64,000 bases of DNA, taken from contig CM067529.1 in the NCBI GenBank assembly GCA_034509925.1, forward strand, positions 10,813,501 to 10,877,500. Direction: 5' to 3'. A program made the translations under genes and the position numbers. Below, one piece after another: positions 44,730 to 56,269 of the stretch. Origin of the DNA: Hirudinaria manillensis. Lineage: Eukaryota; Annelida; Clitellata; Hirudinida; Hirudinidae. Under the pieces are notes generated by a model that was not told the origin of the DNA, did not search any database, and saw nothing but the letters and a program-made list of their open reading frames with translations. How positions within the stretch are numbered: the stretch's first letter is position 1; every line of letters begins with the position of its first letter.

Positions 44730-46052
44730 ATGGCAATACTTGATACATGGTTCAACGTTAGGAACGCATTCAGTGCATTTCAGAATGTAGACGACGATGT
44801 CACTGGTACGATTATTGAAAAGTTGAATGAAAAGAAGGAAAAGGAAACACTGAAGAAGGCGATAAAGAATGCCGAACGCAAATTACTAACCCCGGCTCCT
44901 AAGCCGGTTCAGAAGCAATTCTGTACCAAAAAGGAGGGCAAGAAAAAACGCAGGAAGAAGAAGGTCGACCCGGATGAGGCCGAAGATCCGTCTCTTAAGA
45001 CTGAGACTGAGGCTGCACCCGAAATCATCTTAAAGGACGATAAGCCCAAACAGATAGTTGTGTACAACGGTGGCAAAGAGTTCACTAGGAGAACAAACTC
45101 AAAGTTTGCTACAGACATGGCGAAATTAGCTTATTTGGCAAGACAAGACGAGACTAAAAGCAAGGACCACGGATCCTACAAGCGAAGGGAAGAGCTCGTC
45201 AAACCAGTGGAACAGGTCAGCGTTGCTGCTGTCACCGTTGACACTGTCGAAGAGATTTCACCGGTGAAAAGCGAAGTCGTTCCAAGCAACGAAAGGCCTT
45301 TCAGAGGAACTGGTGGATTCGGAAGGGGCAGATATCCTAGTCGAGTTGCTGAGACCGAACCAATGAAAAGCGAGGTCGTTCCAAGCAACGAAAGGCCTTT
45401 CAGAGGAAATGGTGGATTCCGAAGGGGCAGATATCCTAGTCGAGTTGCTGAGACCGAACCAATGAAAAGCGAGGTCGTTCCAAGCAACGAAAGGCCTTTC
45501 AGAGGAAATGGTGGATTCCGAAGGGGCAGATATCCTAGTCGAGTTGCTGAGACCGAACCAATGAAAAGCGAGGTCGTTCCAAGCAACGAAAGGCCATTCA
45601 GAGGAAATGGTGGATTCGGAAGGGGCAGATATCCTGGTCGAGCTGCTGAGGCCGAACCGGAGGTGACGCAGTACACTTTGGATGAGTGGAAGAATATGCA
45701 GGCCGAGATTAGGATGAAGTCTTCATTGAACTCGGTTAAAACCACTAACGCTGCTGCCGATTCCAAAAAGAAAACCGAGAAGATAAACGACAAAGCGGAA
45801 AAGAAAAGCAAGGCAGATTTTCAAATCAAACTCGGAAAAGCTGCTGCCGCTTCCAAAAAGAAAACCGAGAAGGTAAACGACAAAGAGGAAAAGAAAAGCA
45901 AGGCAGATTTTCAAATCAAACTCGGATCGTCTAGTTACTACGAGGAGAGAAGAAGAGTCAGGGATGGAATGAACGACTTCGGAAGCCCGAACACTTCTGC
46001 CGAAGAAACGCCGAATGTCTCGTCTTATGCCGTTTTTCCTAGTCTCAAGTAA
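44730..46052 (+). CDS. SERBP1/VIG-like array copy 5 (440 aa)
   Basis: Full length; repeat order identical to copy 2 (two FRRG repeats). It begins the second round of the 2-3-4 pattern. Confidence 0.85.
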   Translation: MAILDTWFNVRNAFSAFQNVDDDVTGTIIEKLNEKKEKETLKKAIKNAERKLLTPAPKPVQKQFCTKKEGKKKRRKKKVDPDEAEDPSLKTETEAAPEIILKDDKPKQIVVYNGGKEFTRRTNSKFATDMAKLAYLARQDETKSKDHGSYKRREELVKPVEQVSVAAVTVDTVEEISPVKSEVVPSNERPFRGTGGFGRGRYPSRVAETEPMKSEVVPSNERPFRGNGGFRRGRYPSRVAETEPMKSEVVPSNERPFRGNGGFRRGRYPSRVAETEPMKSEVVPSNERPFRGNGGFGRGRYPGRAAEAEPEVTQYTLDEWKNMQAEIRMKSSLNSVKTTNAAADSKKKTEKINDKAEKKSKADFQIKLGKAAAASKKKTEKVNDKEEKKSKADFQIKLGSSSYYEERRRVRDGMNDFGSPNTSAEETPNVSSYAVFPSLK

Positions 46053-46431
46053 TGCTTAAGTAATATCGAGTAATTATTGAATGGAGCATTTGGCTCCCAA
46101 TTATGAATAATAAAAACTTCTAACTTTTTAAAATCTCGACTTTACCTTTTTGTTTCTTTTTTTTTTGTCATGTAGTAATTTGAAGCATGTTATTAGCTTT
46201 ATTAAATTTGAACTTTTTTTTTTATTAACAACGGAACAAAAAATAATTTTATTTAAGTCGAATTTTTAAAATTTAATTAATTCCTTAATTACATTGGGTA
46301 AATTTAATTAAAAGTTATTAATTATTCGATTAAGTATCTTTTCACTAGCTCCTCTAACGCGACGATTCGAGCAATAATCACAAACCATCGAATCGCATCA
46401 ATAGCAACCCCATCTAGCATAACAGTAAATC

Positions 46432-47853
46432 ATGGCAATACTTGATACATGGTTCAACGTTAGGAACGCATTCAGTGCATTTCAGAATGTAGACGACGAT
46501 GTCACTGGTACGATTATTGAAAAGTTGAATGAACAGAAGGAAAAGGAAACACTGAAGAAGGCGATAAAGAATGCCGAACGCAAATTACTAACCCCGGCTC
46601 CTAAGCCGGTTCAGAAGCAATTCTGTACCAAAAAGGAGGGCAAGAAAAAACGCAGGAAGAAGAAGGTCGACCCGGATGAGGCCGAAGATCCGTCTCTTAA
46701 GACTGAGACTGAGGCTGCACCCGAAATCATCTTAAAGGACGATAAGCCCAAACAGATAGTTGTGTACAACGGTGGCAAAGAGTTCACTAGGAGAACAAAC
46801 TCAAAGTTTGCTACAGACATGGCGAAATTAGCTTATTTGGCAAGACAAGACGAGACTAAAAGCAAGGACCACGGATCCTACAAGCGAAGGGAAGAGCTCG
46901 TCAAACCAGTGGAACAGGTCAGCGTTGCTGCTGTCACCGTTGACACTGTCGAAGAGATTTCACCGGTGAAAAGCGAAGTCGTTCCAAGCAAAGAAAGGCC
47001 TTTCAGAGGAAATGGTGGATTCGGAAGGGGCAGATATCCTAGTCGAGTTGCTGAGACCGAACCAATGAAAAGCGAGGTCGTTCCAAGCAACGAAAGGCCT
47101 TTCAGAGGAAATGGTGGATTCGGAAGGGGCAGATATCCTAGTCGAGTTGCTGAGACCGAACCAATGAAAAGCGAGGTCGTTCCAAGCAACGAAAGGCCAT
47201 TCAGAGGAAATGGTGGATTCGGAAGGGGCAGATATCCTAGTCGAGTTGCTGAGACCGAACCAATGAAAAGCGAGGTCGTTCCAAGCAACGAAAGGCCATT
47301 CAGAGGAAATGGTGGATTCGGATGGGGCAGATATCCTAGTCGAGTTGCTGAGACCGAACCAATGAAAAGCGAGGTCGTTCCAAGCAACGAAAGGCCATTC
47401 AGAGGAAATGGTGGATTCGGAAGGGGCAGATATCCTGGTCGAGCTGCTGAGGCCGAACCGGAGGTGACGCAGTACACTTTGGATGAGTGGAAGAATATGC
47501 AGGCCGAGATTAGGATGAAGTCTTCATTGAACTCGGTTAAAACCACTAACGCTGCTGCCGATTCCAAAAAGAAAACCGAGAAGATAAACGACAAAGCGGA
47601 AAAGAAAAGCAAGGCAGATTTTCAAATCAAACTCGGAAAAGCTGCTGCCGCTTCCAAAAAGAAAACCGAGAAGGTAAACGACAAAGAGGAAAAGAAAAGC
47701 AAGGCAGATTTTCAAATCAAACTCGGATCGTCTAGTTACTACGAGGAGAGAAGAAGAGTCAGGGATGGAATGAACGACTTCGGAAGCCCGAACACTTCTG
47801 CCGAAGAAACGCCGAATGTCTCGTCTTATGCCGTTTTTCCTAGTCTCAAGTAA
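46432..47853 (+). CDS. SERBP1/VIG-like array copy 6 (473 aa)
   Basis: Five Arg/Gly repeats with FGWG in the fourth and Gln35, as in copy 3, but with an intact C-terminus. Private change VPSKERPF in the first repeat. It is the longest intact product in the array. Confidence 0.85.
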   Translation: MAILDTWFNVRNAFSAFQNVDDDVTGTIIEKLNEQKEKETLKKAIKNAERKLLTPAPKPVQKQFCTKKEGKKKRRKKKVDPDEAEDPSLKTETEAAPEIILKDDKPKQIVVYNGGKEFTRRTNSKFATDMAKLAYLARQDETKSKDHGSYKRREELVKPVEQVSVAAVTVDTVEEISPVKSEVVPSKERPFRGNGGFGRGRYPSRVAETEPMKSEVVPSNERPFRGNGGFGRGRYPSRVAETEPMKSEVVPSNERPFRGNGGFGRGRYPSRVAETEPMKSEVVPSNERPFRGNGGFGWGRYPSRVAETEPMKSEVVPSNERPFRGNGGFGRGRYPGRAAEAEPEVTQYTLDEWKNMQAEIRMKSSLNSVKTTNAAADSKKKTEKINDKAEKKSKADFQIKLGKAAAASKKKTEKVNDKEEKKSKADFQIKLGSSSYYEERRRVRDGMNDFGSPNTSAEETPNVSSYAVFPSLK

Positions 47854-48233
47854 TGCTTAAGTAATATCGAGTAATTATTGAATGGAGCATTTGGCTCCCA
47901 ATTATGAATAATAAAAACTTCTAACTTTTTAAAATCTCGACTTTACCTTTTTGTTTCTTTTTTTTTTTGTCATGTAGTAATTTGAAGCATGTTATTAGCT
48001 TTATTAAATTTGAACTTTTTTTTTTATTAACAACGGAACAAAAAATAATTTTTTTTAAGTCGAATTTTTAAAATTTAATTAATTCCTTAATTACATTGGG
48101 TAAATTTAATTAAAAGTTATTAATTATTCGATTAAGTATCTTTTCACTAGCTCCTCTAACGCGACGATTCGAGCAATAATCACAAACCATCGAATCGCAT
48201 CAATAGCAACCCCATCTAGCATAACAGTAAATC

Positions 48234-49556
48234 ATGGCAATACTTGATACATGGTTCAACGTTAGGAACGCATTCAGTGCATTTCAGAATGTAGACGACG
48301 ATGTCACTGGTACGATTATTGAAAAGTTGAATGAAAAGAAGGAAAAGGAAACACTGAAGAAGGCGATAAAGAATGCCGAACGCAAATTACTAACCCCGGC
48401 TCCTAAGCCGGTTCAGAAGCAATTCTGTACCAAAAAGGAGGGCAAGAAAAAACGCAGGAAGAAGAAGGTCGACCCGGATGAGGCCGAAGATCCGTCTCTT
48501 AAGACTGAGACTGAGGCTGCACCCGAAATCATCTTAAAGGACGATAAGCCCAAACAGATAGTTGTGTACAACGGTGGCAAAGAGTTCACTAGGAGAACAA
48601 ACTCAAAGTTTGCTACAGACATGGCGAAATTAGCTTATTTGGCAAGACAAGACGAGACTAAAAGCAAGGACCACGGATCCTACAAGCGAAGGGAAGAGCT
48701 CGTCAAACCAGTGGAACAGGTCAGCGTTGCTGCTGTCACCGTTGACACTGTCGAAGAGATTTCACCGGTGAAAAGCGAAGTCGTTCCAAGCAACGAAAGG
48801 CCTTTCAGAGGAACTGGTGGATTCGGAAGGGGCAGATATCCTAGTCGAGTTGCTGAGACCGAACCAATGAAAAGCGAGGTCGTTCCAAGCAACGAAAGGC
48901 CTTTCAGAGGAAATGGTGGATTCCGAAGGGGCAGATATCCTAGTCGAGTTGCTGAGACCGAACCAATGAAAAGCGAGGTCGTTCCAAGCAACGAAAGGCC
49001 ATTCAGAGGAAATGGTGGATTCGGAAGGGGCAGATATCCTAGTCGAGTTGCTGAGACCGAACCAATGAAAAGCGAGGTCGTTCCAAGCAACGAAAGGCCA
49101 TTCAGAGGAAATGGTGGATTCGGAAGGGGCAGATATCCTGGTCGAGCTGCTGAGGCCGAACCGGAGGTGACGCAGTACACTTTGGATGAGTGGAAGAATA
49201 TGCAGGCCGAGATTAGGATGAAGTCTTCATTGAACTCGGTTAAAACCACTAACGCTGCTGCCGATTCCAAAAAGAAAACCGAGAAGATAAACGACAAAGC
49301 GGAAAAGAAAAGCAAGGCAGATTTTCAAATCAAACTCGGAAAAGCTGCTGCCGCTTCCAAAAAGAAAACCGAGAAGGTAAACGACAAAGAGGAAAAGAAA
49401 AGCAAGGCAGATTTTCAAATCAAACTCGGATCGTCTAGTTACTACGAGGAGAGAAGAAGAGTCAGGGATGGAATGAACGACTTCGGAAGCCCGAACACTT
49501 CTGCCGAAGAAACGCCGAATGTCTCGTCTTATGCCGTTTTTCCTAGTCTCAAGTAA
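48234..49556 (+). CDS. SERBP1/VIG-like array copy 7 (440 aa)
   Basis: Full length; repeat order TG, FRRG, FGRG, FGRG, the commonest type in the array. It corresponds to copy 4 without its frameshift. Confidence 0.85.
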   Translation: MAILDTWFNVRNAFSAFQNVDDDVTGTIIEKLNEKKEKETLKKAIKNAERKLLTPAPKPVQKQFCTKKEGKKKRRKKKVDPDEAEDPSLKTETEAAPEIILKDDKPKQIVVYNGGKEFTRRTNSKFATDMAKLAYLARQDETKSKDHGSYKRREELVKPVEQVSVAAVTVDTVEEISPVKSEVVPSNERPFRGTGGFGRGRYPSRVAETEPMKSEVVPSNERPFRGNGGFRRGRYPSRVAETEPMKSEVVPSNERPFRGNGGFGRGRYPSRVAETEPMKSEVVPSNERPFRGNGGFGRGRYPGRAAEAEPEVTQYTLDEWKNMQAEIRMKSSLNSVKTTNAAADSKKKTEKINDKAEKKSKADFQIKLGKAAAASKKKTEKVNDKEEKKSKADFQIKLGSSSYYEERRRVRDGMNDFGSPNTSAEETPNVSSYAVFPSLK

Positions 49557-49936
49557 TGCTTAAGTAATATCGAGTAATTATTGAATGGAGCATTTGGCTC
49601 CCAATTATGAATAATAAAAACTTCTAACTTTTTAAAATCTCGACTTTACCTTTTTGTTTCTTTTTTTTTTTGTCATGTAGTAATTTGAAGCATGTTATTA
49701 GCTTTATTAAATTTGAACTTTTTTTTTTATTAACAACGGAACAAAAAATAATTTTTTTTAAGTCGAATTTTTAAAATTTAATTAATTCCTTAATTACATT
49801 GGGTAAATTTAATTAAAAGTTATTAATTATTCGATTAAGTATCTTTTCACTAGCTCCTCTAACGCGACGATTCGAGCAATAATCACAAACCATCGAATCG
49901 CATCAATAGCAACCCCATCTAGCATAACAGTAAATC

Positions 49937-51259
49937 ATGGCAATACTTGATACATGGTTCAACGTTAGGAACGCATTCAGTGCATTTCAGAATGTAGACG
50001 ACGATGTCACTGGTACGATTATTGAAAAGTTGAATGAAAAGAAGGAAAAGGAAACACTGAAGAAGGCGATAAAGAATGCCGAACGCAAATTACTAACCCC
50101 GGCTCCTAAGCCGGTTCAGAAGCAATTCTGTACCAAAAAGGAGGGCAAGAAAAAACGCAGGAAGAAGAAGGTCGACCCGGATGAGGCCGAAGATCCGTCT
50201 CTTAAGACTGAGACTGAGGCTGCACCCGAAATCATCTTAAAGGACGATAAGCCCAAACAGATAGTTGTGTACAACGGTGGCAAAGAGTTCACTAGGAGAA
50301 CAAACTCAAAGTTTGCTACAGACATGGCGAAATTAGCTTATTTGGCAAGACAAGACGAGACTAAAAGCAAGGACCACGGATCCTACAAGCGAAGGGAAGA
50401 GCTCGTCAAACCAGTGGAACAGGTCAGCGTTGCTGCTGTCACCGTTGACACTGTCGAAGAGATTTCACCGGTGAAAAGCGAAGTCGTTCCAAGCAACGAA
50501 AGGCCTTTCAGAGGAACTGGTGGATTCGGAAGGGGCAGATATCCTAGTCGAGTTGCTGAGACCGAACCAATGAAAAGCGAGGTCGTTCCAAGCAACGAAA
50601 GGCCTTTCAGAGGAAATGGTGGATTCCGAAGGGGCAGATATCCTAGTCGAGTTGCTGAGACCGAACCAATGAAAAGCGAGGTCGTTCCAAGCAACGAAAG
50701 GCCATTCAGAGGAAATGGTGGATTCGGAAGGGGCAGATATCCTAGTCGAGTTGCTGAGACCGAACCAATGAAAAGCGAGGTCGTTCCAAGCAACGAAAGG
50801 CCATTCAGAGGAAATGGTGGATTCGGAAGGGGCAGATATCCTGGTCGAGCTGCTGAGGCCGAACCGGAGGTGACGCAGTACACTTTGGATGAGTGGAAGA
50901 ATATGCAGGCCGAGATTAGGATGAAGTCTTCATTGAACTCGGTTAAAACCACTAACGCTGCTGCCGATTCCAAAAAGAAAACCGAGAAGATAAACGACAA
51001 AGCGGAAAAGAAAAGCAAGGCAGATTTTCAAATCAAACTCGGAAAAGCTGCTGCCGCTTCCAAAAAGAAAACCGAGAAGGTAAACGACAAAGAGGAAAAG
51101 AAAAGCAAGGCAGATTTTCAAATCAAACTCGGATCGTCTAGTTACTACGAGGAGAGAAGAAGAGTCAGGGATGGAATGAACGACTTCGGAAGCCCGAACA
51201 CTTCTGCCGAAGAAACGCCGAATGTCTCGTCTTATGCCGTTTTTCCTAGTCTCAAGTAA
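49937..51259 (+). CDS. SERBP1/VIG-like array copy 8 (440 aa)
   Basis: Full length; protein identical by eye to copy 7. Confidence 0.85.
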   Translation: MAILDTWFNVRNAFSAFQNVDDDVTGTIIEKLNEKKEKETLKKAIKNAERKLLTPAPKPVQKQFCTKKEGKKKRRKKKVDPDEAEDPSLKTETEAAPEIILKDDKPKQIVVYNGGKEFTRRTNSKFATDMAKLAYLARQDETKSKDHGSYKRREELVKPVEQVSVAAVTVDTVEEISPVKSEVVPSNERPFRGTGGFGRGRYPSRVAETEPMKSEVVPSNERPFRGNGGFRRGRYPSRVAETEPMKSEVVPSNERPFRGNGGFGRGRYPSRVAETEPMKSEVVPSNERPFRGNGGFGRGRYPGRAAEAEPEVTQYTLDEWKNMQAEIRMKSSLNSVKTTNAAADSKKKTEKINDKAEKKSKADFQIKLGKAAAASKKKTEKVNDKEEKKSKADFQIKLGSSSYYEERRRVRDGMNDFGSPNTSAEETPNVSSYAVFPSLK

Positions 51260-51638
51260 TGCTTAAGTAATATCGAGTAATTATTGAATGGAGCATTTGG
51301 CTCCCAATTATGAATAATAAAAACTTCTAACTTTTTAAAATCTCGACTTTACCTTTTTGTTTCTTTTTTTTTTGTCATGTAGTAATTTGAAGCATGTTAT
51401 TAGCTTTATTAAATTTGAACTTTTTTTTTTATTAACAACGGAACAAAAAATAATTTTTTTTAAGTCGAATTTTTAAAATTTAATTAATTCCTTAATTACA
51501 TTGGGTAAATTTAATTAAAAGTTATTAATTATTCGATTAAGTATCTTTTCACTAGCTCCTCTAACGCGACGATTCGAGCAATAATCACAAACCATCGAAT
51601 CGCATCAATAGCAACCCCATCTAGCATAACAGTAAATC

Positions 51639-52862
51639 ATGGCAATACTTGATACATGGTTCAACGTTAGGAACGCATTCAGTGCATTTCAGAATGTAGA
51701 CGACGATGTCACTGGTACGATTATTGAAAAGTTGAATGAAAAGAAGGAAAAGGAAACACTGAAGAAGGCGATAAAGAATGCCGAACGCAAATTACTAACC
51801 CCGGCTCCTAAGCCGGTTCAGAAGCAATTCTGTACCAAAAAGGAGGGCAAGAAAAAACGCAGGAAGAAGAAGGTCGACCCGGATGAGGCCGAAGATCCGT
51901 CTCTTAAGACTGAGACTGAGGCTGCACCCGAAATCATCTTAAAGGACGATAAGCCCAAACAGATAGTTGTGTACAACGGTGGCAAAGAGTTCACTAGGAG
52001 AACAAACTCAAAGTTTGCTACAGACATGGCGAAATTAGCTTATTTGGCAAGACAAGACGAGACTAAAAGCAAGGACCACGGATCCTACAAGCGAAGGGAA
52101 GAGCTCGTCAAACCAGTGGAACAGGTCAGCGTTGCTGCTGTCACCGTTGACACTGTCGAAGAGATTTCACCGGTGAAAAGCGAAGTCGTTCCAAGCAACG
52201 AAAGGCTTTTCAGAGGAAATGGTGGATTAAGAAGGGACAGATATCCTAGTCGAGTTGCTGAGACCGAACCAATGAAAAGCGAGGTCGTTCCAAGCAACGA
52301 AAGGCCATTCAGAGGAAATGGTGGATTCGGAAGGGGCATATATCCTAGTCGAGTTGCTGAGACCGAACCAATGAAAAGCGAGGTCGTTCCAAGCAACGAA
52401 AGGCCATTCAGAGGAAATGGTGGATTCGGAAGGGGCAGATATCCTGGTCGAGCTGCTGAGGCCGAACCGGAGGTGACGCAGTACACTTTGGATGAGTGGA
52501 AGAATATGCAGGCCGAGATTAGGATGAAGTCTTCATTGAACTCGGTTAAAACCACTAACGCTGCTGCCGATTCCAAAAAGAAAACCGAGAAGATAAACGA
52601 CAAAGCGGAAAAGAAAAGCAAGGCAGATTTTCAAATCAAACTCGGAAAAGCTGCTGCCGCTTCCAAAAAGAAAACCGAGAAGGTAAACGACAAAGAGGAA
52701 AAGAAAAGCAAGGCAGATTTTCAAATCAAACTCGGATCGTCTAGTTACTACGAGGAGAGAAGAAGAGTCAGGGATGGAATGAACGACTTCGGAAGCCCGA
52801 ACACTTCTGCCGAAGAAACGCCGAATGTCTCGTCTTATGCCGTTTTTCCTAGTCTCAAGTAA
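51639..52862 (+). CDS. SERBP1/VIG-like array copy 9 (407 aa, three repeats)
   Basis: Three Arg/Gly repeats. The first is the diverged form ERLFRGNGGLRRDRYP and the second has FGRGIYP. Both changes are shared with copy 12. Full-length frame. Confidence 0.85.
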   Translation: MAILDTWFNVRNAFSAFQNVDDDVTGTIIEKLNEKKEKETLKKAIKNAERKLLTPAPKPVQKQFCTKKEGKKKRRKKKVDPDEAEDPSLKTETEAAPEIILKDDKPKQIVVYNGGKEFTRRTNSKFATDMAKLAYLARQDETKSKDHGSYKRREELVKPVEQVSVAAVTVDTVEEISPVKSEVVPSNERLFRGNGGLRRDRYPSRVAETEPMKSEVVPSNERPFRGNGGFGRGIYPSRVAETEPMKSEVVPSNERPFRGNGGFGRGRYPGRAAEAEPEVTQYTLDEWKNMQAEIRMKSSLNSVKTTNAAADSKKKTEKINDKAEKKSKADFQIKLGKAAAASKKKTEKVNDKEEKKSKADFQIKLGSSSYYEERRRVRDGMNDFGSPNTSAEETPNVSSYAVFPSLK

Positions 52863-53243
52863 TGCTTAAGTAATATCGAGTAATTATTGAATGGAGCATT
52901 TGGCTCCCAATTATGAATAATAAAAACTTCTAACTTTTTAAAATCTCGACTTTACCTTTTTGTTTCTTTTTTTTTTTTGTCATGTAGTAATTTGAAGCAT
53001 GTTATTAGCTTTATTAAATTTGAACTTTTTTTTTTATTAACAACGGAACAAAAAATAATTTTTTTTAAGTCGAATTTTTAAAATTTAATTAATTCCTTAA
53101 TTACATTGGGTAAATTTAATTAAAAGTTATTAATTATTCGATTAAGTATCTTTTCACTAGCTCCTCTAACGCGACGATTCGAGCAATAATCACAAACCAT
53201 CGAATCGCATCAATAGCAACCCCATCTAGCATAACAGTAAATC

Positions 53244-54254
53244 ATGGCAATACTTGATACATGGTTCAACGTTAGGAACGCATTCAGTGCATTTCAGAAT
53301 GTAGACGACGATGTCACTGGTACGATTATTGAAAAGTTGAATGAAAAGAAGGAAAAGGAAACACTGAAGAAGGCGATAAAGAATGCCGAACGCAAATTAC
53401 TAACCCCGGCTCCTAAGCCGGTTCAGAAGCAATTCTGTACCAAAAAGGAGGGCAAGAAAAAACGCAGGAAGAAGAAGGTCGACCCGGATGAGGCCGAAGA
53501 TCCGTCTCTTAAGACTGAGACTGAGGCTGCACCCGAAATCATCTTAAAGGACGATAAGCCCAAACAGATAGTTGTGTACAACGGTGGCAAAGAGTTCACT
53601 AGGAGAACAAACTCAAAGTTTGCTACAGACATGGCGAAATTAGCTTATTTGGCAAGACAAGACGAGACTAAAAGCAAGGACCACGGATCCTACAAGCGAA
53701 GGGAAGAGCTCGTCAAACCAGTGGAACAGGTCAGCGTTGCTGCTGTCACCGTTGACACTGTCGAAGAGATTTCACCGGTGAAAAGCGAAGTCGTTCCAAG
53801 CAACGAAAGGCCTTTCAGAGGAACTGGTGGATTCGGAAGGGGCAGATATCCTAGTCGAGTTGCTGAGACCGAACCAATGAAAAGCGAGGTCGTTCCAAGC
53901 AACGAAAGGCCTTTCAGAGGAAATGGTGGATTCCGAAGGGGCAGATATCCTAGTCGAGTTGCTGAGACCGAACCAATGAAAAGCGAGGTCGTTCCAAGCA
54001 ACGAAAGGCCATTCAGAGGAAATGGTGGATTCGGAAGGGGCAGATATCCTAGTCGAGTTGCTGAGACCGAACCAATGAAAAGCGAGGTCGTTCCAAGCAA
54101 CGAAAGGCCATTCAGAGGAAATGGTGGATTCGGAAGGGGCAGATATCCTGGTCGAGCTGCTGAGGCCGAACCGGAGGTGACGCAGTACACTTTGGATGAG
54201 TGGAAGAATATGCAGGCCGAGATTAGGATGAAGTCTTCATTGAACTCGGTTTAA
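53244..54254 (+). CDS. SERBP1/VIG-like array copy 10 (truncated, 336 aa)
   Basis: An extra T in CTCGGTTTAAAACC (about 54250) creates TAA directly after KSSLNSV, so both Lys repeats and the C-terminus are lost. The TLDEWK module is retained. Downstream sequence is otherwise normal to 54567. Confidence 0.75.
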   Translation: MAILDTWFNVRNAFSAFQNVDDDVTGTIIEKLNEKKEKETLKKAIKNAERKLLTPAPKPVQKQFCTKKEGKKKRRKKKVDPDEAEDPSLKTETEAAPEIILKDDKPKQIVVYNGGKEFTRRTNSKFATDMAKLAYLARQDETKSKDHGSYKRREELVKPVEQVSVAAVTVDTVEEISPVKSEVVPSNERPFRGTGGFGRGRYPSRVAETEPMKSEVVPSNERPFRGNGGFRRGRYPSRVAETEPMKSEVVPSNERPFRGNGGFGRGRYPSRVAETEPMKSEVVPSNERPFRGNGGFGRGRYPGRAAEAEPEVTQYTLDEWKNMQAEIRMKSSLNSV

Positions 54255-54946
54255 AACCACTAACGCTGCTGCCGATTCCAAAAAGAAAACCGAGAAGATA
54301 AACGACAAAGCGGAAAAGAAAAGCAAGGCAGATTTTCAAATCAAACTCGGAAAAGCTGCTGCCGCTTCCAAAAAGAAAACCGAGAAGGTAAACGACAAAG
54401 AGGAAAAGAAAAGCAAGGCAGATTTTCAAATCAAACTCGGATCGTCTAGTTACTACGAGGAGAGAAGAAGAGTCAGGGATGGAATGAACGACTTCGGAAG
54501 CCCGAACACTTCTGCCGAAGAAACGCCGAATGTCTCGTCTTATGCCGTTTTTCCTAGTCTCAAGTAATGCTTAAGTAATATCGAGTAATTATTGAATGGA
54601 GCATTTGGCTCCCAATTATGAATAATAAAAACTTCTAACTTTTTAAAATCTCGACTTTACCTTTTTGTTTCTTTTTTTTTTGTCATGTAGTAATTTGAAG
54701 CATGTTATTAGCTTTATTAAATTTGAACTTTTTTTTTTATTAACAACGGAACAAAAAATAATTTTTTTTAAGTCGAATTTTTAAAATTTAATTAATTCCT
54801 TAATTACATTGGGTAAATTTAATTAAAAGTTATTAATTATTCGATTAAGTATCTTTTCACTAGCTCCTCTAACGCGACGATTCGAGCAATAATCACAAAC
54901 CATCGAATCGCATCAATAGCAACCCCATCTAGCATAACAGTAAATC

Positions 54947-56269
54947 ATGGCAATACTTGATACATGGTTCAACGTTAGGAACGCATTCAGTGCATTTCAG
55001 AATGTAGACGACGATGTCACTGGTACGATTATTGAAAAGTTGAATGAAAAGAAGGAAAAGGAAACACTGAAGAAGGCGATAAAGAATGCCGAACGCAAAT
55101 TACTAACCCCGGCTCCTAAGCCGGTTCAGAAGCAATTCTGTACCAAAAAGGAGGGCAAGAAAAAACGCAGGAAGAAGAAGGTCGACCCGGATGAGGCCGA
55201 AGATCCGTCTCTTAAGACTGAGACTGAGGCTGCACCCGAAATCATCTTAAAGGACGATAAGCCCAAACAGATAGTTGTGTACAACGGTGGCAAAGAGTTC
55301 ACTAGGAGAACAAACTCAAAGTTTGCTACAGACATGGCGAAATTAGCTTATTTGGCAAGACAAGACGAGACTAAAAGCAAGGACCACGGATCCTACAAGC
55401 GAAGGGAAGAGCTCGTCAAACCAGTGGAACAGGTCAGCGTTGCTGCTGTCACCGTTGACACTGTCGAAGAGATTTCACCGGTGAAAAGCGAAGTCGTTCC
55501 AAGCAACGAAAGGCCTTTCAGAGGAACTGGTGGATTCGGAAGGGGCAGATATCCTAGTCGAGTTGCTGAGACCGAACCAATGAAAAGCGAGGTCGTTCCA
55601 AGCAACGAAAGGCCTTTCAGAGGAAATGGTGGATTCCGAAGGGGCAGATATCCTAGTCGAGTTGCTGAGACCGAACCAATGAAAAGCGAGGTCGTTCCAA
55701 GCAACGAAAGGCCATTCAGAGGAAATGGTGGATTCGGAAGGGGCAGATATCCTAGTCGAGTTGCTGAGACCGAACCAATGAAAAGCGAGGTCGTTCCAAG
55801 CAACGAAAGGCCATTCAGAGGAAATGGTGGATTCGGAAGGGGCAGATATCCTGGTCGAGCTGCTGAGGCCGAACCGGAGGTGACGCAGTACACTTTGGAT
55901 GAGTGGAAGAATATGCAGGCCGAGATTAGGATGAAGTCTTCATTGAACTCGGTTAAAACCACTAACGCTGCTGCCGATTCCAAAAAGAAAACCGAGAAGA
56001 TAAACGACAAAGCGGAAAAGAAAAGCAAGGCAGATTTTCAAATCAAACTCGGAAAAGCTGCTGCCGCTTCCAAAAAGAAAACCGAGAAGGTAAACGACAA
56101 AGAGGAAAAGAAAAGCAAGGCAGATTTTCAAATCAAACTCGGATCGTCTAGTTACTACGAGGAGAGAAGAAGAGTCAGGGATGGAATGAACGACTTCGGA
56201 AGCCCGAACACTTCTGCCGAAGAAACGCCGAATGTCTCGTCTTATGCCGTTTTTCCTAGTCTCAAGTAA
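54947..56269 (+). CDS. SERBP1/VIG-like array copy 11 (440 aa)
   Basis: Full length, common repeat order. Its downstream spacer is a variant (GAGTAATAAAAAC, AACCACGGAAC, TTACGTGGGT) not seen elsewhere. Confidence 0.85.
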   Translation: MAILDTWFNVRNAFSAFQNVDDDVTGTIIEKLNEKKEKETLKKAIKNAERKLLTPAPKPVQKQFCTKKEGKKKRRKKKVDPDEAEDPSLKTETEAAPEIILKDDKPKQIVVYNGGKEFTRRTNSKFATDMAKLAYLARQDETKSKDHGSYKRREELVKPVEQVSVAAVTVDTVEEISPVKSEVVPSNERPFRGTGGFGRGRYPSRVAETEPMKSEVVPSNERPFRGNGGFRRGRYPSRVAETEPMKSEVVPSNERPFRGNGGFGRGRYPSRVAETEPMKSEVVPSNERPFRGNGGFGRGRYPGRAAEAEPEVTQYTLDEWKNMQAEIRMKSSLNSVKTTNAAADSKKKTEKINDKAEKKSKADFQIKLGKAAAASKKKTEKVNDKEEKKSKADFQIKLGSSSYYEERRRVRDGMNDFGSPNTSAEETPNVSSYAVFPSLK

